The notes under the pieces are model-generated. The model saw only the letters and a list, made by a program, of their open reading frames with translations, was not told the origin of the DNA and made no database searches. A DNA stretch of 64,000 bases from Micromonospora coxensis (GTDB taxonomy: Bacteria; Actinomycetota; Actinomycetes; Mycobacteriales; Micromonosporaceae), in contig NZ_LT607753.1 in assembly GCF_900090295.1 (NCBI RefSeq), forward strand, positions 3,348,001 to 3,412,000, in the 5' to 3' direction. Position numbers and translations under genes: made by a program. Positions 15,451 to 23,891 of the stretch are shown here, in pieces; position 1 is the stretch's first letter; each line of letters starts with the position of its first letter.

Positions 15451-15619
15451 CCGGGGGACTCCCCGCTCGCGTGCCCGGCCGTCACCCCTGCTGCTCATCC
15501 GAACGGCCAGCGGGAACCGGCCCGCAGGGGGCGTCACCGGCTTGACCAGGTCAGCTATGGTTCTCCTGCTCCGGACCGCGACAGCCGGCCCGGACGGGGG
15601 ATCATCGAGCGGGGAACTC

Positions 15620-16798
15620 GTGTCACACAACACCATGGGCGGGGCGGAGCTCGAGAAGACCGCCTTTTTGCAGGGTCTCCGTTGGAGGCACCACACCACT
15701 CCGAAGCCCAGCGGCCCGACGCTGCACGACATCGTCGCCATCGTCCCGGCCCGCAACGAGGAAGTCGGGATCCTCACCTCTTTGAACTCCCTGGCCCGGC
15801 AGACCTGGCGCCCCGACCGGATCGTCGTGGTCGTCAACAACTCCACCGACCAGACGGAACACTTCGCCCGGCAGTTCGCCGCCGATCCGCGTACACCGCG
15901 CACCGACGTCCTGCTGATGCGCGAGAACGAGCACAAGAAGGCCGGTGCCCTCAACTACGGCATCGCCTGGTTGAGCCAGCGGGTCGGCGGACGGCTGGAC
16001 CCGGTCCAGCACGTCCTGGTGATGGACGCCGACACGGAACTGCACCCGCGGTTCATCGAACGGGCCCGCAAGGTGATCACCTCGGATCCCGAGATCGGCG
16101 GCGTCAGTGCCGTCTGTCTGGGCCGTACCGGGCTGTGGCGCAACCCCTGGCAGCGATTCCTGCTGGGCATGCAGATCATCGAGTACGGCCGCGCCGCCAA
16201 CGCCCGCTTCCAGACCGACGTGCACACCATGTCGGGTGCCGGGTCGTTCTACCGGGGCGTGGCGCTGCAATCGGTCATCGACAAGCGCGGCGCGGTGTTC
16301 TGGGAAGACCACCGCAACCTCGTCGAGGACTACGAGACGACGCTGACGCTCAAGGAGTGCGGCTGGAAGGTGACCGCGAACCAGCTGTGCATCGCGTACA
16401 CCGACCTCATGCCCACCCTGCGTGAGCTGCTGCAACAACGTCAGCGCTGGGTGCGTGGCACCGTGGACGCCCTGCGCGCCCGGGGCTGGACCAAGTTCAC
16501 CTGGCACTCGATCGCCACCATGATCCTCGGGCTCCTCGGCGTCGTGTACCTCGTCGGCTGGGGAGCCACCCAATTGGCCGACGCCGTCGCGAGCGGCTTC
16601 ACGCAACAGCCCATCTTCTGGTTCCTGTTCGCGTTCTGGGTCATCTATCCCGCAGTGATGGTACGCAGCCTCGGCTGGAAGGCGATGCTGGTCGAGGCCC
16701 TGCTCATTCCCGAGCTGGTCTACACGATCGTCCGCGCCTACTGGCTGCTGTCGTCCCTCCTCAAGTCCTATTTCACGCCCGTGTCGACGTGGAAGTGA
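15620..16798 (+). CDS. Processive GT2 glycosyltransferase (cellulose-synthase-like)
   Basis: A 392-residue membrane enzyme. The cytosolic catalytic domain has the full processive GT2 set: DAD at 136-138 for UDP/Mg, ED at 236-237 for the base, and QRQRW at 273-277. Three hydrophobic helices follow residue 295 and form the channel. There is no N-terminal helix pair and no PilZ domain as in BcsA, so it is shorter than bacterial cellulose synthases and nearer to small beta-glucan, chitin or hyaluronan-type synthases. With the divergent CBM3-GH16 enzyme, a beta-glucan product is likely. GTG 15620 has GGGGA just upstream; ATG 15635 is an alternative. Confidence 0.85.
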   Translation: MSHNTMGGAELEKTAFLQGLRWRHHTTPKPSGPTLHDIVAIVPARNEEVGILTSLNSLARQTWRPDRIVVVVNNSTDQTEHFARQFAADPRTPRTDVLLMRENEHKKAGALNYGIAWLSQRVGGRLDPVQHVLVMDADTELHPRFIERARKVITSDPEIGGVSAVCLGRTGLWRNPWQRFLLGMQIIEYGRAANARFQTDVHTMSGAGSFYRGVALQSVIDKRGAVFWEDHRNLVEDYETTLTLKECGWKVTANQLCIAYTDLMPTLRELLQQRQRWVRGTVDALRARGWTKFTWHSIATMILGLLGVVYLVGWGATQLADAVASGFTQQPIFWFLFAFWVIYPAVMVRSLGWKAMLVEALLIPELVYTIVRAYWLLSSLLKSYFTPVSTWK

Positions 16799-16812
16799 AG
16801 GCAGCGTCACAG

Positions 16813-16998
16813 ATGAATTCCCTCAAAGGCTTCGGGATCTGCTTCCTCCTGGCGGTGACCCTGGTCGCCATGCGTCAGCTCGCCGAGGTGGAGTACGCCC
16901 TTCTCGTCCTGACGGTCGTCCTCATCACCGGCTCCGTCAGCATCTACGTGGCGTCGCGGCAGCGGTACCGCAGGGACCGACGCATCGCGGGGGACTGA
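16813..16998 (+). CDS. Small two-helix membrane protein next to the GT2 synthase
   Basis: A 61-residue protein with two hydrophobic segments (GFGICFLLAVTLVAM and YALLVLTVVLITGSVSIYVA) and a strongly basic tail (RQRYRRDRR). By the positive-inside rule both ends face the cytosol or the tail does. It starts 14 bases after the GT2 stop, with GAAGG about ten bases before ATG, so it is probably co-translated. It may be a partner subunit of the synthase; no family is recognised. Confidence 0.65.
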   Translation: MNSLKGFGICFLLAVTLVAMRQLAEVEYALLVLTVVLITGSVSIYVASRQRYRRDRRIAGD

Positions 16999-17054
16999 CC
17001 GGTCGGCGGCACGGAACGCTCCCGGTCGGGGTGCGGCCTCGCTGAGTACGGGTG

Positions 17055-17141
17055 CGGAGGGTGTGGGATTCGAACCCACGAAGACATCGCTGCCTTACCG
17101 GTTTTCAAGACCAGCGCCATCGGCCACTAGGCGAACCCTCC
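17055..17141 (-). tRNA. tRNA-Ser(TGA)
   Basis: An 87-base class II tRNA on the minus strand. Acceptor GGAGGGT pairs with ACCCTCC, the anticodon loop is CTTGAAA (anticodon TGA), and a long variable arm precedes GGGTTCGAATCCC. The following 296 bases (17142-17437) hold no gene that I can support. Confidence 0.95.
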
Positions 17142-17437
17142 CGGGCCGTCACCCGCAGGCGACGACCGGTGCCTAGTCTGCCACGACCGTCGTACCGCCG
17201 AGCGGACCTCCCACCCCTAATCGACGGGACGCCGGGGTACGGACGACCGGACGATCGCGCTGATCACGGCGATCATCGGCAACCGAACGGTCCACTATGG
17301 CCGGTGTGTCGACACGGGGGCGGGCACGGGCACGCGGTAGCCGGTCCTCCGCCACGACCACCGCGCCCCGATCGGTCCCGACGGCGGGAATCGCGACCCG
17401 GGCCCGGCGCGCGGGACGGATCGGGTAAGACTGGGCC

Positions 17438-18415
17438 ATGCGCGCGATGACGATCCCGGAACCCGGCGGACCCGAGGCACTGGTCTGGGCCGAGGTGCCC
17501 GACCCGCAGCCCGGCCCCGGCGAGGTGGTCGTGGACGTGCGGGCCAGCGCGGTCAACCGGGCCGACCTGCTGCAACGGCAGGGCTTCTACCCGCCGCCGC
17601 CGGGCGCGCCGGCGTACCCCGGTCTGGAGTGCTCGGGCGTGGTCGGCGCGGTCGGTGCCGGGGTGACCGGCTGGGAGGTCGGGCAGGAGGTCTGCGCGCT
17701 GCTGGCCGGCGGCGGCTACGCCGAGCGGGTGGCCGTGCCGGCCGGGCAGTTGCTGCCGGTGCCGGCGGGGGTCGACCTGGTGGACGCGGCGGCGCTGCCC
17801 GAGGTGGCCTGCACGGTGTGGTCGAACGTGGTGCGGCTGGCCCGGCTCGGCAGGGGCGAGACCCTGCTGGTGCACGGCGGCGGCAGCGGGATCGGCACGT
17901 TCGCGGTCCAGCTCGGCGCCGCCCTCGGCGCGACCGTGGTGGCTACCGCCCGGGCGGCCAAGCACGAGCGGCTGCGGGAGCTGGGGGCGGCGCACACCGT
18001 CGACTACCGGGAGCAGGACTTCGTCGAGGAGGTCCGCCGGGTCACCGACGGCCGGGGCGCGGACGTCATCCTGGACATCATGGGCGCGTCGTACCTGTCG
18101 CGGAACGTGGCGGCGCTGGCCGACGGCGGCCGGCTGGTGGTCATCGGCATGCAGGGCGGCCGGAAGGCCGAGCTGGACCTGGGCGCGCTGCTGGCGAAGC
18201 GGGCCTCGGTGGCGGCCACCGCGCTGCGCTCCCGCCCGCTCGACGACAAGGCGGAGATCGTCCGTGGGGTCCGCGACGAGGTCTGGCCGCTGGTCGAGTC
18301 GGGGGTGGTCCGGCCCGTCGTGGACCGGCGGCTGCCGATGACCGACGCGGCGCAGGCGCACCGGCTGGTCGAGTCGAGCGACCACCTCGGCAAGGTGCTG
18401 CTCACCCTCGGCTGA
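17438..18415 (+). CDS. NAD(P)H:quinone oxidoreductase, MDR superfamily
   Basis: A 325-residue zinc-free medium-chain dehydrogenase. The N-terminal catalytic domain has the quinone-reductase motif ASAVNRADLLQRQGFYPPPPG and PGLECSGVV; the Rossmann domain has LLVHGGGSGIGTFAVQLG (about 143-160). The cysteines of a structural zinc site are absent. The PPPPG segment is typical of the PIG3/QOR branch, which reduces quinones with NADPH. ATG 17438 is the first of two possible starts (17447 is the other). Its 3' end overlaps the convergent soxR-like gene by 14 bases, and SoxR regulons often include such redox enzymes. Confidence 0.9.
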   Translation: MRAMTIPEPGGPEALVWAEVPDPQPGPGEVVVDVRASAVNRADLLQRQGFYPPPPGAPAYPGLECSGVVGAVGAGVTGWEVGQEVCALLAGGGYAERVAVPAGQLLPVPAGVDLVDAAALPEVACTVWSNVVRLARLGRGETLLVHGGGSGIGTFAVQLGAALGATVVATARAAKHERLRELGAAHTVDYREQDFVEEVRRVTDGRGADVILDIMGASYLSRNVAALADGGRLVVIGMQGGRKAELDLGALLAKRASVAATALRSRPLDDKAEIVRGVRDEVWPLVESGVVRPVVDRRLPMTDAAQAHRLVESSDHLGKVLLTLG

Positions 18416-18857
18416 CGTCGGGGCGGGGCAGCACCAGCCGGGCGCCTGGCCCCTCGCCGGCCAGGGAGTCCCCCGGGTTGTACAGCCGGCACCGCTGCAA
18501 CGACAGGCAGCCGCAGCCGATGCAGCCGTCCAGCTCGTCGCGGAGCTTGCCGAGCAGGCGGATCTTGTCGTCCAGCCGCTCCCGCCAGGCGGCGGAGAGC
18601 GCCGCCCAGTCGTCCGGGGTGGGGGTGCGCGAGGAGGGCAGCGAGTCCAGCGCCTCGCGGATCTCCTCCAGCGAGATGCCGACCTGCTGGGCGATCCGGA
18701 CGAACGCCACCCGGCGCAGCTCGGTGCGCGCGTAGCGGCGCTGGTTGCCGCCGGTGCGTTCGGCGCGGAGCAGGCCGAGCCGCTCGTAGTAGCGCAGCGC
18801 CGAGGGCGCGACCCCGCTGCGGGCGGAGAGCTGGCCGATGGTGAGTGATTCCTGCAT
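18402..18857 (-). CDS. soxR: SoxR, redox-sensing MerR-family activator
   Basis: A 151-residue regulator. The N-terminal MerR winged helix (LTIGQLSARSGVAPSALRYYERLGLL, residues 5-30) is followed by a dimerisation helix and the SoxR-specific cluster site CIGCGCLSLQRC at 112-123, which binds a [2Fe-2S] centre. In actinomycetes SoxR is switched on by redox-active compounds such as quinones or phenazines and activates a few oxidoreductase genes. ATG 18857 faces a palindrome of SoxR-box size in the divergent region shared with the transketolase genes. Family assignment is firm; targets are inferred. Confidence 0.93.
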   Translation of the reverse strand: MQESLTIGQLSARSGVAPSALRYYERLGLLRAERTGGNQRRYARTELRRVAFVRIAQQVGISLEEIREALDSLPSSRTPTPDDWAALSAAWRERLDDKIRLLGKLRDELDGCIGCGCLSLQRCRLYNPGDSLAGEGPGARLVLPRPDVSRG

Positions 18858-18868
18858 CAGTCGCCTTG

Positions 18869-18888
18869 AGTTGAAGTGAACTTCAACT
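18869..18888. promoter_or_regulatory. SoxR-box-like palindrome
   Basis: Nine-base arms AGTTGAAGT and ACTTCAACT around GA. On the plus strand TTGAGT at 18866 and CAGGCT at 18891 would give a 19-bp spacer with the palindrome between them, the stretched geometry that MerR-family activators use. This promoter would drive the split transketolase. Confidence 0.6.
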
Positions 18889-18902
18889 TGCAGGCTAGCC
18901 GC

Positions 18903-19619
18903 ATGACGACCACGACCGCCACCGCCCCGCCGGGCCCACCGCTGCCGGGCCCGGTCGCCGCCCCGCTGGAACGGCTCCGCGCCGGCCGCGAGTTCGGCGC
19001 GAACGTGTACTCCACCATCGACGTGCTCTGGGTGCTCTACGACCGCGTCCTGCGGATCACCCCGCACCGCGTGGACGATCCGGACCGGGACCGCTTCCTG
19101 CTCTCCAAGGGGCACGCCGTCGCCGGCTACTACGCGGTGCTCGCCGCCAAGGGCTTCCTGCCCGAGCACTGGCTGGACGACCAGGGCGGCCCGGACAGCC
19201 GCCTCGGCGACCACCCGGACCGGATGCTCGTCCCCGGCGTGGAGATCGGCTCGGGCTCGCTCGGGCACGGCCTCGGCCTCGGCGTGGGCACCGCGCTCGG
19301 GCTGCGCGCCCAGGGCCGCACCGACCCCCGGGTGTACGTGCTGCTCGGCGACGCCGAACTCGACGAGGGCTCCAACCACGAGGCGATCGCGTACGCCGGC
19401 GCGACCGGGCTGGCCAACCTGACCGCGATCGTGCTGGACAACCGGTCGGCGAGCCACGGCTGGCCGGGCGGGGCGGCCAGCCGGTTCACCGTCAACGGGT
19501 GGACCGCCGCCACCGTCGACGGGCGCGACCACGACGCCCTGCACACCGCCCTGACCGGGCACGACCGACACCGGCCGCACGTCGTCGTCGCGGTCGTCAC
19601 CGACGGGGAGCAGCCGTGA
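18903..19619 (+). CDS. Transketolase N-terminal half
   Basis: A 238-residue subunit of a split transketolase. It holds the thiamine-diphosphate domain: SKGHAVAGYYAVLAAKG, then GSGSLGHGLGLGVGTALG, then GDAELDEGSNHEAIAYA with the metal-binding GD...N pattern, and ANLTAIVLDN. Split transketolases assemble with the C-terminal subunit encoded by the next gene (one-base overlap) and transfer two-carbon ketol units between sugar phosphates; some act in aminosugar or secondary-metabolite supply rather than the pentose phosphate pathway. ATG 18903 is preferred over GTG 18876, which lies inside the SoxR-box-like palindrome. Confidence 0.88.
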   Translation: MTTTTATAPPGPPLPGPVAAPLERLRAGREFGANVYSTIDVLWVLYDRVLRITPHRVDDPDRDRFLLSKGHAVAGYYAVLAAKGFLPEHWLDDQGGPDSRLGDHPDRMLVPGVEIGSGSLGHGLGLGVGTALGLRAQGRTDPRVYVLLGDAELDEGSNHEAIAYAGATGLANLTAIVLDNRSASHGWPGGAASRFTVNGWTAATVDGRDHDALHTALTGHDRHRPHVVVAVVTDGEQP

Positions 19620-20515
19620 TGCGGGAGACCTTCATCGACACCATGACCGACCTGCTCGCCGAGGACCCGCGTACGGCGGTGGTGCTGGCGGACATCTCCG
19701 CCGCGTCGTTCGTCCCGGCCGCGCGCCGCCACCCGGACCGGGTGCTCAACGTCGGCATCCGGGAGCAGTTGCTGATCGGGGTGGCCGGCGGGCTGGCGCT
19801 GACCGGGCTGCGACCGGTGGCGCACAGCTACGCGCCGTTCCTCGTCGAGCGGGCGTACGAGCAGATCAAGCTGGACCTGGACCACCAGGGCGTCGGGGCG
19901 GTGCTGGTCGGCGTCGGGGCGTCGTACGACCGGGCGTCGGCGGGCCGCACCCACCTGAGCCCCGCCGACGTGGCGCTGATCGACAGCCTGCACGGCTGGA
20001 CCGTGCACGTGCCGGGGCACCCGGGCGAGGTGGCGCCGCTGCTGCGTGCGACGGTGGCCGCGGACTCGTCGGCGTACCTGCGGCTCTCCACCCAGCAGAA
20101 CGCGCGGGCGTACCCGGACGGTGGCGACCTGCGGGTGGTGCGCGACGCCGGCCCCGGCGCGGCGCTGCTGGTGGCGGTCGGGCCGGTGCTCGACGCCGCG
20201 CTGGCCGCGGTGGCCGACCTGCCGGTGACGGTGGCCTACACCCACCGGCCGCGCCCGTTCGACGTGGCCGGCCTGCGGGCGCTGGCCGGCACGGAGGTGG
20301 TGCTGGTGGAGCCCTACCTGGCCGGCACCTCGGCGCGGGTGGTGTCGGAGGCGCTCGCCGACCGGCCGCACCGGCTGCTCAGCCTCGGCGTGGGCCGGGC
20401 CGAGCTGCGCCGGTACGGCACGGCGGAGGACCACACCCGCTGGCACGGGCTGGACGCGGCCGGCCTGCGCCGGTCGGTCGACGGCTTCCTCGGCGAGCTG
20501 GCCACGGTGGGCTGA
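19619..20515 (+). CDS. Transketolase C-terminal half
   Basis: A 298-residue subunit with the pyrimidine-binding and C-terminal domains of transketolase. Motifs include VLADISAAS, then NVGIREQLLIGVAGGLAL, whose Glu activates the cofactor, and GVGASYDRASAGRTHLSPADVAL. The start overlaps the stop of the N-terminal half by one base (TGATG), so equal production of the two chains by coupled translation is likely. The substrate range cannot be read from sequence. Confidence 0.88.
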   Translation: MRETFIDTMTDLLAEDPRTAVVLADISAASFVPAARRHPDRVLNVGIREQLLIGVAGGLALTGLRPVAHSYAPFLVERAYEQIKLDLDHQGVGAVLVGVGASYDRASAGRTHLSPADVALIDSLHGWTVHVPGHPGEVAPLLRATVAADSSAYLRLSTQQNARAYPDGGDLRVVRDAGPGAALLVAVGPVLDAALAAVADLPVTVAYTHRPRPFDVAGLRALAGTEVVLVEPYLAGTSARVVSEALADRPHRLLSLGVGRAELRRYGTAEDHTRWHGLDAAGLRRSVDGFLGELATVG

Positions 20516-20536
20516 GCCGGGCATGCCGTCCTCGGC

Positions 20537-20625
20537 GGGCCGAGCCGGCGAACCGCGAGTGCCGGGCCGAGCCGGCGAACCGGCAGTGCCGGGCCGAGCC
20601 GGCGAGCCGTCAGCGGCGGGCCGGG
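20537..20625. repeat. 27-bp tandem repeat, about 3.3 copies
   Basis: GGGCCGAGCCGGCGA begins at 20537, 20564 and 20591, with a partial fourth unit at 20618. It spans the gap between the transketolase and GT2 genes and runs into the last codons of the latter, whose C-terminus reads RRRPVDPARR. Confidence 0.8.
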
Positions 20626-21341
20626 TCCACGGGGCGGCGGCGGGTGCGCTCGCGGCCGAGGATCCAGAGCGCCTCGACGCCGTCCTTCCAGGTGATCTTC
20701 TTGCCCTCCTCGCGACCACGCGCCCGGTAGCTGATCGGCACCTCGTACGGGCGGATCCGGCGGCGCAGCAGCTTGCCGGTCACCTCCGCCTCCATGCCGA
20801 AACCCCGGGAGCGGACGTCGAGGGAGCGGTACAGCTCGACCGGCATCAGCTTGAAGCAGGTCTCCAGATCCCCGATGTACGAGTTGAACAGCACGTTGGC
20901 GGCCATCGTGACGCCCTTGTTGCCCATCACGTACCAGAAGCTGTAGGCGCTGTGGCTGCCGAAGGTCCGATTGCCGTAGACGACCGTGGCACGGCCGTCG
21001 AGGACCGGGTCGAGCAGCCGCGGGATGTCCTGCGGGTCGTACTCCAGGTCGGCGTCGAGGATGACCATGTACTCACCCTCGGCGCTGTCCACCGCCGTCT
21101 TGATGGCCGCGCCCTTGCCCGCGTTGCGCTGGTGGGTGATCACCCGCAGCCGCGCGTCGTCGGCCCGGCCGAGGATCTCACCGGTGCCGTCCCGGCTGCC
21201 GTCGTCGACCACGACCAGCTCGATCTCGCACGGGTAATCGACCGCCAACGCCTGCTTGAGGGCGTCCGCGATGCGTTCTTCCTCGTTGTAGACCGGCATG
21301 AGGATCGAGAGCTTCACGGGGATCGTCTCCACGGTGGGCAC
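20610..21341 (-). CDS. GT2 glycosyltransferase, dolichol-phosphate-mannose-synthase-like
   Basis: A 243-residue soluble GT-A enzyme. The N-terminus LSILMPVYNEEERI and VVVDDGSRDGT bind the nucleotide, and ILDADLEYDPQDIP carries the DAD metal site. The segment VYGNRTFGSHSAYSFWYVMGN and the end YEVPISYRARGREEGKKITWKDG are typical of polyprenyl-phosphate sugar synthases. It probably loads a sugar onto a lipid phosphate for use by GT-C enzymes, one of which is encoded divergently at 21445. The start is GTG 21341 with TAGGCT at 21361-21356, giving a very short leader. Confidence 0.88.
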   Translation of the reverse strand: MPTVETIPVKLSILMPVYNEEERIADALKQALAVDYPCEIELVVVDDGSRDGTGEILGRADDARLRVITHQRNAGKGAAIKTAVDSAEGEYMVILDADLEYDPQDIPRLLDPVLDGRATVVYGNRTFGSHSAYSFWYVMGNKGVTMAANVLFNSYIGDLETCFKLMPVELYRSLDVRSRGFGMEAEVTGKLLRRRIRPYEVPISYRARGREEGKKITWKDGVEALWILGRERTRRRPVDPARR

Positions 21342-21444
21342 AGTAAGTCGGACATAGCCTAGCCTGGCTGGTCAGTGAGGTGGACCCCGCCACCATCGGC
21401 GTCCGGCACCCGCCCATTCAGGCGGATGGTGTTTACTTCCGCCC

Positions 21445-23706
21445 ATGTCGGCAGCCGGCTCCCTGGTCGTGGTGGCACCCGTCGCCGCATTCGTCGTGCT
21501 CACCTCGCTGCTCAAGCCCCGCCACGGGGACGCGGTGGCACCCCTGCGGCTGGCCGTCGTCCGCGCCGCGCTGCTGACCGGCGGCTACGCCGTGGTCACC
21601 GTGGAGCTGCTCGGCGCGGCGGGCGCGCTCACCGCGCCGGCCTTCGCGCTGGCGTGGCTGCTCCTCCTCGCGGTCACCGTCGCCGCCGCCGGGCTGCGGG
21701 CCCGGCGCGGCACGGCCGCCGCCCCGGCCACCGCCCGCGTGCCGGCCCTGGTCGGCGCGGGCACCGGGGGCACGCCCGCACCCGCCGGTTCGCCGGACCC
21801 CGGCCCGGCGTCCGCGCGGGACGGGCTCGCGGCGGCACCGGCCGGCCCGCGCGCCCGGCTGGCCGAGTTCCGGCGTACGGCGGGGCGCGGCGAGCGGCTG
21901 CTGGCCGGCACGGTCGTCGGGGTGGTGCTGGTGGAGCTGCTCGTGGCGCTGCTGGCCGAGCCCAACAACTACGACTCGCAGACCTACCACCTGCCCAAGG
22001 TGGAGCACTGGGTGGCGCAGGGCAGCCTCGAGTTCTGGCCGACCGCGATCCACCGGCAGGTGACCATCCCGCCCGGCGCGGAGTACCTGCTGCTGCACCT
22101 GCGGCTGCTCACCGGCGGCGACGTGCTGCACAACCTGGTGCAGTGGGCGGCCGGGATCGGCTGCCTGGTGGCGGCCACCCGGGTCGTCGCCCAGCTCGGC
22201 GGCGGCCGGCGGGCCCAACTGCTCACCGCCTTCCTGCTGGCCACCACGCCGATGGTGGCGCTCCAGGCCACCAGCACCCAGACCGACCTGGTCGCCGCCG
22301 CCTGGGCGGCCTGCGCCGGGACGCTCGCCCTGGACGGGCTGCGCCGCCGCGCCGGCTGGGGCGACCTGCTCGCGCTCGGCGCGGCCACCGGGCTGACCGC
22401 GCTGACCAAGACCAGTGGCCTGATCGCGGTCGGCCCGCTGCTGGTGCTCTGGGGCGTCGCCCAGCTCCGGCTGGCCATCCGTCCCACGGCCTCGGGCGCC
22501 GGTCCGACGACGGCCCCGGACGACGGCGCCCGAGCGGTGCACGGGCCGGATCCGCAGGGCGGGACGGGCAGCGCGCACGGGCCGGATCGGCGGGGCGAGG
22601 CGGTCGCCGTGCCCGGGCCGACCGCGCGACCTGCGGCCGGGGTGGCCCGGACGGTCGCCGGGTCGCTGCTGGTGCTGCTGGTCGCGGCGGCGGTGGTCGG
22701 CCCGTTCCTGGCCCGGGTGACCGCCGAGTTCGGGCACCCGCTCGGCCCGCCCCGGCTGCGCGAGTCCATCCCGATGGAACGGCACGACCCGGCCTCGGTG
22801 CTGGTCAACGCACTGCGGATCGGGCACACCGCGTTCGACACCCCGCTCGCGCCGCTGCGCACCGGCAGCGCGGAGGCGATCATGGCGGGTTCCCGGGCGA
22901 TCGGCGTCGACCCGCAGGACCGGGACATCACCTTCGGCCGGGAGGTCTTCCCGGTGCCGGCCTGGTACCCGGACGAGGACCGGGTGGCGTTCCCGCTGGC
23001 CGGTTCGCTGGCCCTGCTCGGCGCGGTGTTCGCGCTGGCCCGGCCAGGCCGGATCAGCCCGGAGCGGGCCGGGGCGCTGCGGGCGTACGCCTCGGCGATC
23101 GTGGTCGCCGTCGTGCTGCACACCGCGATGATCAAGTGGCAGACCTGGGGCAACCGACTGCTGCTCTACGCGCTGGTGGCGGCGGTGCCGCTGGCCGGGC
23201 TCTGGCTGGACGCGCTGTTCCGGCGACGGCTCGTACCCGGACGCCGTTCGGTGGCGGCGTCGCTGGCGGTGACCGTGCTGGCCACCTCCGCGCTGGCCGG
23301 GGTGCTGGCCCTGTCGTACGGCTTCCCACGCCGGCTGGTCGGGGCCGGGTCGGTCTTCACCACCTCGGAGTGGGACACCCGGTTCCTGCGCCGGCCACAC
23401 TGGGCCGAGGAGTTCCGCTGGGCCGCCGACGCGGTACGGCGGGACGGCGCGCGCCGGATCGGGCTGGTCCAGCAGAACGACAACTGGGAGTACCCCTGGT
23501 GGTTGCTGCTGCGCGACGCCGAGGGCCGCCCGCCGGAGCTGGTGGCGTTGCAGTCGGTGCTGCCCGACCGGCCGCCGGCCGATCCGTCGACGGTGGACGC
23601 GATCGTCTGCACCGGCAGCCGCGCGGCCTGCGTCAAGCTGGTGCCGGCGGGCTGGCGGGTCGAGTACCGCGACTACGTCGGCTACGCCCTGCCGCCCGGC
23701 CGCTGA
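21445..23706 (+). CDS. GT-C-type polytopic glycosyltransferase
   Basis: A 753-residue membrane protein with about ten hydrophobic helices, two of them before a 90-residue Pro/Ala/Gly-rich loop (about 93-150). The first extracytoplasmic loop carries NNYDSQTYHLPKVEHWV, a pattern typical of GT-C transferases where the acidic residue is catalytic. Another disordered insert lies near 350-392 (HGPDPQGG, then HGPDRRGE, an internal repeat). The C-terminal 120 residues are soluble and outside. Partner GT2 at 20610 may supply the lipid-linked sugar. The acceptor is unknown. ATG 21445 is the first start in frame after the divergent promoter region. Confidence 0.78.
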   Translation: MSAAGSLVVVAPVAAFVVLTSLLKPRHGDAVAPLRLAVVRAALLTGGYAVVTVELLGAAGALTAPAFALAWLLLLAVTVAAAGLRARRGTAAAPATARVPALVGAGTGGTPAPAGSPDPGPASARDGLAAAPAGPRARLAEFRRTAGRGERLLAGTVVGVVLVELLVALLAEPNNYDSQTYHLPKVEHWVAQGSLEFWPTAIHRQVTIPPGAEYLLLHLRLLTGGDVLHNLVQWAAGIGCLVAATRVVAQLGGGRRAQLLTAFLLATTPMVALQATSTQTDLVAAAWAACAGTLALDGLRRRAGWGDLLALGAATGLTALTKTSGLIAVGPLLVLWGVAQLRLAIRPTASGAGPTTAPDDGARAVHGPDPQGGTGSAHGPDRRGEAVAVPGPTARPAAGVARTVAGSLLVLLVAAAVVGPFLARVTAEFGHPLGPPRLRESIPMERHDPASVLVNALRIGHTAFDTPLAPLRTGSAEAIMAGSRAIGVDPQDRDITFGREVFPVPAWYPDEDRVAFPLAGSLALLGAVFALARPGRISPERAGALRAYASAIVVAVVLHTAMIKWQTWGNRLLLYALVAAVPLAGLWLDALFRRRLVPGRRSVAASLAVTVLATSALAGVLALSYGFPRRLVGAGSVFTTSEWDTRFLRRPHWAEEFRWAADAVRRDGARRIGLVQQNDNWEYPWWLLLRDAEGRPPELVALQSVLPDRPPADPSTVDAIVCTGSRAACVKLVPAGWRVEYRDYVGYALPPGR

Positions 23707-23848
23707 CCCCGCGCCGCCGGGGCACGTGGCCGGGCCGCGCCCGGCTCGTGGGTCCGGCCCGCCCGGTTTCGAGGCCCGGCGGCGCAGATGACGGAAACCT
23801 TTCCGAGAGACATTCACATAGCTGCGTCCCCGGCGCTACCTTCCGGTA

Positions 23849-23874
23849 ACTCGATCGACGTCCCGCGATCGAGT
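23849..23874 (+). promoter_or_regulatory. Inverted repeat before the SGNH-ricin gene
   Basis: Perfect 9-base arms ACTCGATCG and CGATCGAGT around 8 bases. It ends 18 bases before the start codon and just ahead of the AAAGGAG ribosome site, so it could be an operator or an RNA hairpin near the site of translation start. The remainder of 23707-23891 shows no gene. Confidence 0.5.
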
Positions 23875-23891
23875 GCGAAAGGAGTGCGTCG

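Noticed and set aside
21433..23817. Overlapping frames opposite the GT-C glycosyltransferase
   Set aside because: The membrane-helix pattern and codon bias belong to the plus-strand gene.
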